This document shows, piece after piece, positions 58,248 through 64,000 of a DNA stretch of 64,000 nt. A program made the translations under genes and the position numbers. Positions within the stretch are counted from its first letter, which is position 1; each line of letters starts with the position of its first letter. Under the pieces are notes generated by a model. That model was not told the DNA's origin. It saw only the letters and a program-made list of their open reading frames with translations, and ran no database searches. This DNA comes from Ceratodon purpureus. Lineage: Eukaryota; Streptophyta; Bryopsida; Pseudoditrichales; Ditrichaceae. The DNA lies in NCBI GenBank assembly GCA_014871385.1, contig CM026426.1, forward strand, positions 37,961,776 through 38,025,775. Reading direction: 5' to 3'.

Positions 58248-59546
58248 TGCCCACAAGTCCCTCATACCTTGTGACACAGCTTTGCCGATTTGGCTCCGCT
58301 GCCCGTATTTCAAACCTCTCCGTTCCTTCAGCTTCGAAAGTTGCTGGAAACCTACGTCACTCCTCTCAGTTGTGATCCCGTAATCCAGAACTCGATTCAG
58401 CTGTGTTTATCCCTGCATTGGTCAACCTTGTAGGTTTCCCTTCTCTTCATTTCTACGTTATGCAGTCTTCTCGCTTGTTTCAAGTTTATCAATCACTTTT
58501 ATTGCTTTGACCATCCAAGATATGCGTTTTTATTTCGGGTTTTAGTAGTTTGCATATGTTTTTTGCTTGTGGTTTTTCTGTGAAAGTTTGTGAATTTGAG
58601 TACTCAAGCTAATCCTCTGATTGTTTTCTGTTGCTCTCTCATATTTGTCGAGTTGGTTGAAGCTTTCGAAGTCCCTACATCTGGTTAGAACATGAGCTTG
58701 GTTGGTGTTTGTGCTTGACCTGAACATGAAATTATTCTCGTCGTAAGTCAGAATGTGGTCTTCAGGTTTTCAGGGCTGTAGTCCTTGAAGTTTTGTTATA
58801 CGTTTGTCAGAAGTGGTATATTATTGTGACTGTCCTGGTTTTCAAATGATAATGCAATTAAGTTAAGGTGTGAGTCGATTGAGCACTTACACGTGTTTTG
58901 TGCGTGGCTCATTGGCCACGACTTCAAAATTTTCAAGCTCGTTTGCTTCTCTTTCTACTTCTATTACCTACCTACTGCCACGAGCAAGGAAACCGTCCAT
59001 CCTGACCGTGAAATCGTTACTAAGGGTGGTAAAATGCCGTGACAGTCATGTGATTTGCGTTGGTGATATGATTCTCGGTGGCCAATGAGATGCTTTTATC
59101 TTTGGAAATACGATGGTTTCATGCTAAAATGAAAGCCTCTCTGACAACGTCTTTTGATGTCTGGGCATTATTTGAAGGAGTCCTGAGACATCTTTCGGAT
59201 TTTTCATTTGGTTTTTATGTATGTAATATGATTACTTGATTTTCTATTCTTTCAATTTCAGTCCTTCCTTCTTTTTTCACTTTTTTTTTTCTCCTCCTTC
59301 ATCTTGTTGTTGTTTCTTTTGTTCTCTTCATTATTCCTGCAAGGAAAGAATTGAGAAGCAGAAGCAGCCTGTCCACTACCAATCGAGTTCATTTCAACTC
59401 TTAATGCTAGTTCTCCTTACTTTTTGATGGATTTTAGTGGTAGTTTTGAAGACCTAGAAACAGAATTGAATCTCCCAATTGACCAATTTTTTTGTCTTCA
59501 GTAATTGCTCTTGTGTTAAGTTCTCTAAGAATTTTCCACGGGCTGT
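58248..59546. other. upstream region of the LRR gene
   Basis: Probable promoter and leader of the LRR gene. TATAAAT at 57899-57905 (inside the second inverted-repeat pair) is a possible TATA box. A T-rich stretch ending TTTTTTTGTCTTCAG at about 59502 looks like a splice acceptor, so a 5' UTR intron is likely. Transcript start not determinable. Confidence 0.3.
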
Positions 59547-61475
59547 ATGATCATGGAGAAGTCATATGGAGAGTTGGCTATGTTTGCACTGGCCATCGCC
59601 GCACTTTTATCTCTTGCTCATACAAACTCTGAAGGTAACGTTCGATGTTTCATATCTCGTGAATTTTGAATGGCAATAGGATACTTCATGGACATTTGAT
59701 CAGTTCCATCTAGTTCTGTGAAGGATCGGTTGGACTTTAGAACTTTTCGCCAGCTATTACCTGGTGATATCATGATGTTTCAACTCTGTTCTCCATCATA
59801 AATCTCCTTCTAACTTAAATTGTTTTGTCCACCCTGTTCATTTATATGAATGGGTCACTTTATTGATTTGTTCTTTGGTACAGGTGATGCGCTCTACGCC
59901 CTGCGTCTGAGCTTGACGGACCCATCGAATGTGTTACAAAGCTGGGATCCGACGTTGGTCAATCCGTGCACCTGGTTCCATGTCACCTGTGACAGTCAGA
60001 ATCAAGTCATTCGAGTGTAGGTCCTCAATATCCGACCGCACCTGAGCTGTCTCTACAGTGAAAATTATTGGATTCCACACTTGTGATTGAACAACGCTTG
60101 GGATGTTCTTTCTGGCTTATTTTTTTTTTATCTTCGTTGTTTGTACAGAGACCTTGGAAATGCTCGCTTGTCCGGCTCACTAGTCCCTGAACTAGGAGTT
60201 CTCCTGAATCTGCAGTACTTGTAAGATTCTAATCATTCTCAAATCGCTGTTTGTTATAATGGTTTGAGAATCTATGATAATTGACGGGTGAACTTAACAA
60301 TTCCATGTATGTTTATATGTTTTAAAGGACCCTTTACATGCGTTTATACTCAATTGACAGCGCAGTAGAAAACATACTGGGATTCTAAAATCTTTTGACA
60401 TGGACAGGGAATTATACAAGAATAGCCTTACTGGCCACATTCCCTCTGAAGTTGGAAAGTTGCAGGTGAGTTAGCTAAGTTTAATACGGATTTGATTCTT
60501 CATGTATTATCAATGATTCTTTTTAGTATCTCAAAAAAAAAATAACTTTCATTTTATCAACTGATTATGTTGGTATTTTTTCAAGTCCCTTGTGAGCTTG
60601 GACTTGTACCACAACAATTTCACTGGCTCCATTCCTCGCTCTTTCGGGAAATTGTCTAGTTTGGTATTTCTGTAAGTTCGTCTTTCCTACTGCTTCGTCA
60701 CTATGTCTGCTTGTATTTGCTGATATTATTTTATTACTACTGTGCATGATACTTGCAAATTTCAGCATTTGCTAGATGTTTCACATCTGTTGACGAATAT
60801 TTGATAACCGGTATTTAATTTCCTCGAAATGCTGATGTAATATTTATAACTGGAGCAGACGTCTTAATAGCAACAGGTTGACGGGACGCATTCCACGGGA
60901 ATTGACATCAATCACCTCTCTTAAAGCTGTGTAAGCCTTTCGATTACCAACTCATGATAATACACTAGGTCTTGGCATCCATTTTTGATGCACTGATTCC
61001 GGAACCGTACGTGATGATGACACGCAAGGATTTTAACTTCCACATTTTACCTTTAAGACTACAGCAGATCATGACTTTTCTGCAGAGTGCATATTTGTAA
61101 TTGGATAGCCTTCTTGCTTACTGTTAACGCCCCTGTCTTTGAGGATCAGATTTGACCCCTTATCAGATTATGGAATGCAGTGACATGTCAAACAATGATT
61201 TGTGCGGCACCATTCCAGTGACTGGCTCTTTCAGTCACCTTGCGGCCAAGAGGTTAGTTTTGAACCTGCACTAATCTTGCCTTGATCATTAATTGAAGTG
61301 AACTATTAGAAATTCAGAATATCTTTTATGCAAGTTTACATGCAGACAATCAAACATTCTCCTGTTTCTGATGGACATGGATGTGGATGCTTATCGATGC
61401 AGCTTTGAAAACAATTCTCGATTGAATGGACCTGAGCTTGAGGGCTTCGTTCCTTATGAGATGTCTTGCCACTAG
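59547..61475 (+). CDS. secreted leucine-rich-repeat protein, At5g21090/LRR1 type, eight exons
   Basis: Exons 59547-59634, 59884-60016, 60149-60220, 60408-60465, 60586-60671, 60859-60930, 61181-61252 and 61403-61475 all have GT-AG borders and keep one frame: 654 nt, 217 residues, stop TAG. The first ATG is used; a second lies two codons on. Residues 1-30 form a signal peptide ([17 protein letters not shown]). The N-terminal cap [18 protein letters not shown] is followed by five LRRs ([46 protein letters not shown]) and a short Cys-containing tail ([14 protein letters not shown]...SCH). There is no membrane segment or kinase, as in the plant LRR1 family, which resembles SERK ectodomains and is ~218 residues. 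Repeats map to exons of 72 nt or, for exons 4 and 5, 144 nt together. It probably acts in the secretory path or apoplast as a binding partner of receptor kinases, which is known for relatives, not shown here. Confidence 0.95.
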
Positions 61476-62129
61476 AGAGAATTCTAATCCCTGTATACTC
61501 CGTGTGTAAAGATCTTCTTTTGCTGTTCATTTAATGTTATTCAAGAGCGATCTAAATAAGATATTGAATCCTTATTTGAAGTAAATAGAGTCTAAACTCC
61601 AGTGGACAAGCTTGGAGACCTTTAGTATTGTGGACACTTGTTTAATGCAAATCTGAATGCCTGTCTCTAGTAAACATTCACCAGTTTATGTCCTTGTTTG
61701 AAATTCCGTCTTGTTAATTTTGCTTTGCTGCCTGCCAACCTAGGTGATTATCGAGGTAATTGGTACGGGTAACAAAACATTTACTAGTAGGTAAGCTGCC
61801 GTATCGACAATGTACATTAAAGGTTCATTAACCCCCAAATGCCTGTGCGCATCACCATGGCTGAAGGTGACATTCTGCGCCGTGAGAAGTCATTTGGAGC
61901 CCTTTGGAAGAGCTGATTGAAGTAGTTTGAAGGATCTAAGTCATGGAAGGTGTACAACCATGATTCTACTATTCAGCGATTGAATGTGCAAAGAAGGGTT
62001 CAAATAGAGCAAAAACTAAAATTGAATGTTGAAGCAGAGAGTTGACCAAAGTAGGTCAGCAAGAAAAAATCTATTTTGGAGAGGTGAGATTCTTGTACAG
62101 TCAATTTACGAATTCACGTCTGCAGCAGC
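61476..62129. other. 3' flank of the LRR gene
   Basis: Likely contains the 3' UTR; AAATAAGATA at 61554 is a plausible near-upstream poly(A) element. No further gene. Confidence 0.35.
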
Positions 62130-63016
62130 AATGCACAGGGAAGTTCACGAACTTGTCAAAGCTGTATCATGCCCTAAAACAGTTCTATTTTCAAACCAAA
62201 AGTCGAGTGAATTTGCAGGCTATTCCAATTCCTGCATATCCCCAATTCGTATGCTTCTCTCATCTAGTTCAACAAGCTTAGCTCGATGGACAGGAGCACC
62301 ATCTTCCATTTGGAGAAGTTCATATGCTGCTATGCATTGAATAAAAGCCGAAGAGAATATTGTCAGACAGGTTTCACGATAGAAATTGCTGTTCGCTCCC
62401 CTTCTGGCATCAAAACGAGAGAAATCTTGTCAAAATCTGTGAATGCTCCCAACACCATACCAGATGTTCTCCTTGATTTCAATGATGGCGGAAGGCATTG
62501 GTCAGCATATCTTTCATGACTTTTTCTCCAATCTCGAATCTGTCAAGAATCTGCACCCAACTTAAAAAAACATTCATTGGTCCAAATAAGTTTTGACCAA
62601 TCCTAAGTTGTCCAATGCCTATATCTACAAGCAAATGCTAATATCTTTTTTACTATAAATTACACTAAGGAAGGGTTTCATTACAGCTACTCGACTTCCA
62701 AATTTAAGTCGTCGGATATGCGTCTAGATGGTGTTTCTATAAATTCCAAAACTCTCTGCAAGTGATACTAAATTTAATCAACAATCTCCATGAATAAGGT
62801 GTGCTAGATCCTTAATTATACAATCAGATAGCATTGGCGGTCGCGGTTTAGGTTATTAAGTGGTATTCAATCCAAATTTCTTCCGCATAATCAAAACTAT
62901 GCAACGGTAGAACGAGGTATTCCTAGTATTTCTATAATTTGTCGAAATTTTATCCTAGCATTTCTCAATTCTCTGATTAGACCTTTCTCATGATTGCTCA
63001 ATGTTTGTGTGCGCAT
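62130..63016 (-). pseudogene. Tc1/mariner transposase, decayed
   Basis: From ATG at 63016 the minus strand reads TLSNHEKGLIRELRNARIKF and IIEILGIPRSTV, the helix-turn-helix start of Tc1-type transposases. In other frames follow RRLKFGSRVAV, WSKLIWTNECFFKLG, GMVLGAFTDFDKISLV, MEDGAPVHRAKLVE and PANSLDFWFEN. The DDE blocks are therefore all present in order: WTDE (here WTNE, Asp to Asn), MEDGAP, and DLNPIEN (here DFWFEN, Glu kept) about 36 residues on, near the DD34E spacing. Frame shifts and stops are numerous, one replacing the Trp of EWPANS. Terminal inverted repeats were not found. Full length is about 300 codons, normal for the family. Confidence 0.85.
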
Positions 63017-64000
63017 GATTATCTATAGATTGCAATTAAGTCTATGAGAATTGAAGAAACATTTAAGAATTAATTATAACATTAGACCAAAGAAGATATG
63101 GATTTCAAACTCACCAAATATATATTTGAAGATGATGTGGAATCGAGAAGAAATAATTGAAGTTGAGCTCAAAAGAAGCTAAAACAGGTCAAGAAATCAA
63201 CAAACCCTACCATTGTGAAATACATTACTCCATGACAAACAAGTTCACTCATGCTAGCACTCGTTAACTAGGTCCTTCGCTCGAGTTTTCCGAATTAGTA
63301 ACCACTAGAAGCTGCCTAAACCAGCATCTTAGCCTCAGTGCTAGAACAGATCTATCAAGAAGAAGTCCACACGCGTTATCCTACAAGCATCGGCGCTGTG
63401 CAATTGGATAGTAATAAATACCCACTCCTCAAACTGTTGTGCATAATTGACAGAATCAGTAAGCATTTGTCTACTGTGTGTAGACCAATGATTTTGGTAA
63501 ATGCAGGGCGATGAAGCAGAGAAGATATCCTATCACTCTAGAACCTTGATGCCAAGTATGTATGGAGCATACATGCAATGAGAAATTGGGCATTATCCCT
63601 CAATCGGGAGAAGGATGGCAATAAGCATGAGAGGGCGGCGCGGCCACGTTAAGCAGTTATGAAATTTGCATTTTGCAGCCCAAAATGATATTGCATTTGA
63701 CGGCGGAGAGAAATGTCTTTGGACTAGGTCTGGCAGTGGGACCAAGTTACAAATTTTGGATATCAAAAGCCAACTCCACCCGTGTTGGCAAATGGTGAGA
63801 GTTTTGTAAATGGAAATTTTGCAAATGGTGAAAGGCTAGAATTTGTAAATGAAGTATACATGACTATACATGACAAGATTGGGTTGGAAATCACTGTCTA
63901 ACTATAAGAAACAGTTTTTTGTAGAGAAAACCCCCCAAAAAGCTATCATAGAATAAGAGATATTGCTATTGCAATCATGGGCATACTTCAACACTTAAAA
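63017..64000. other. spacer
   Basis: No supported gene. AAATGGTGA-type phrases recur near 63792 and 63823 (GGCAAATGGTGAGAG, GCAAATGGTGAAAG), a small local duplication. Confidence 0.4.

Noticed and set aside
62026-62519. Three overlapping plus-strand frames
   Set aside because: Antisense of the Tc1/mariner transposase, whose motifs are clear on the minus strand.

Overview
The window looks like nuclear DNA of a land plant. It is AT-rich and gene-poor, has spliceosomal GT-AG introns, and holds one unmistakable plant gene: a small secreted leucine-rich-repeat protein of the Arabidopsis At5g21090 type. Long AT-rich spacers, microsatellites, LTR elements and several decayed multi-exon genes of families that I do not associate with flowering plants make a non-seed plant (moss-like bryophyte) my best guess. 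That is an inference from memory, not a search result.

Layout. 0-6.5 kb: AT-rich spacer, microsatellites and one weak retroelement-like frame. 6.5-12.1 kb: two decayed coiled-coil/RING genes facing each other (7.5-8.3 kb +, 12.1-10.4 kb -), the first split by a 328-bp MITE whose second copy lies at 13.5 kb. 13.7-14.2 kb: ~47-bp minisatellite. 15.5-16.6 kb: C-terminal piece of a large transposase-like protein (DUF7869-like), with a longer relative at 45.6-51.4 kb. 17.3-19.4 kb: two related fragments of an unknown family on opposite strands. 21.2-25.1 kb (-): a seven-exon pseudogene resembling beta-class DNA amino-methyltransferases, followed by a ~132-bp tandem repeat. 26.2-26.5 kb: tRNA-derived SINE candidate. 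28.4-31.4 kb (-): partial Ty3/gypsy fossil.

35.9-45.5 kb: an LTR element with two ~693-bp LTRs, a matching 5-bp target duplication (AGAAG), an initiator-Met-tRNA-type primer site, a gag piece and a polypurine tract, but no visible pol. Its gag is interrupted by about 7 kb of unrelated DNA carrying, on the other strand, a ~1,480-codon decayed DDE-type transposase gene and a small second gene. The LTR element sits about 50 bp beyond the 3' end of the 45.6-51.4 kb pseudogene. The largest intron of that pseudogene holds a higher-order tandem repeat (four ~75-bp subunits per ~290 bp).

53-57.4 kb: AT-rich spacer with large (AT)n and (GA)n/(CT)n tracts. 57.5-58.25 kb: MITE-like inverted repeats. 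59.5-61.5 kb (+): the intact eight-exon LRR gene. 62.1-63.0 kb (-): decayed Tc1/mariner transposase. The LRR gene is the only gene I judge intact. I see no operon-like or pathway link among the others; the window is mostly a graveyard of mobile and formerly mobile genes around one conserved plant gene.
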